The translations under genes and the position numbers were made by a program. DNA of 5,943 nucleotides from Flavobacteriales bacterium (GTDB lineage Bacteria > Bacteroidota > Bacteroidia > Flavobacteriales_D > Sanyastnellaceae), in the NCBI GenBank assembly GCA_030728235.1, contig JANRAA010000117.1, forward strand, positions 1-5,943. The letters are read 5' to 3'. Under the pieces are notes generated by a model. It was not told the origin of the DNA. It did not search any database and saw only the letters and a list, made by a program, of their open reading frames with translations. Positions 5,923 to 5,943 of the stretch are shown here, piece by piece; the first letter of the stretch is position 1; every line of letters starts with the position of its first letter.

Positions 5923-5943
5923 TAGTTCCTTTACCCTACGTAA
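5848..5943 (-). CDS. Possible C-terminal end of an unidentified protein, cut by window edge
   Basis: A - strand frame enters from the right edge and reads 31 codons to TGA at 5850-5848. It starts LRRVKELERERTLFSS, a strongly charged possibly helical stretch, then KPPKAKSPEAKAPEG, the first units of the tandem array translated. It shares its frame with the downstream dockerin-like fragment, separated only by that TGA. I do not recognise the protein. With so little visible, it may be the tail of a real gene that borrows its end from the array, or simply an open non-coding stretch. Confidence 0.3.
   Translation of the reverse strand, partial: LRRVKELERERTLFSSKPPKAKSPEAKAPEG

Noticed and set aside
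5783..5943. + strand open frame through the array to the window end
   Set aside because: It follows a TAG at 5780-5782, has no ATG, and is kept open mainly because the repeat unit lacks stops; no family resemblance.

Overview
The window looks like a piece of a Bacteroidota chromosome, most likely a flavobacterium-like marine or freshwater lineage. Three things point there. One secreted protein ends in a type IX secretion (T9SS) sorting domain, a system found in Bacteroidota. Candidate promoters have the Bacteroidota TAnnTTTG -7 box instead of a -35/-10 pair. Shine-Dalgarno sites are weak or absent. All family assignments are from reading the protein sequences; no database search was run.

Layout, left to right. 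(1) A low-specificity L-threonine aldolase on the + strand, missing only its first few codons at the left edge (2-1003). (2) A 622-residue cysteine-rich secreted T9SS cargo protein on the - strand (1005-2873), converging on the aldolase with one base between the stop codons. (3) A compact divergent promoter region (2874-2956). (4) A + strand run of cvfB (S1 RNA-binding plus winged helix), yaaA (peroxide-stress/iron protein) and an FKBP-type peptidyl-prolyl isomerase lipoprotein. yaaA and the FKBP gene overlap by one base, and the run ends at a perfect 13-bp stem terminator (5316-5352). (5) A - strand open frame with two dockerin-like calcium loops and no usable start near its upstream end (5365-5847). 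(6) A GC-rich array of six 15/16-bp tandem units (5801-5892) bounded by imperfect direct repeats, with the tail of another - strand reading frame running off the right edge.

The central genes are housekeeping or stress functions: amino acid turnover, RNA binding, iron/peroxide protection and envelope protein folding. The unusual part is the right end. There a secreted-protein C-terminus runs straight into the tandem array and loses its start, which looks like a rearranged or decayed gene, a phase-variable junction, or an assembly join. I saw no CRISPR array, tRNA, rRNA, transposase or recognisable defence system, and no clear evidence of a wholly new system.
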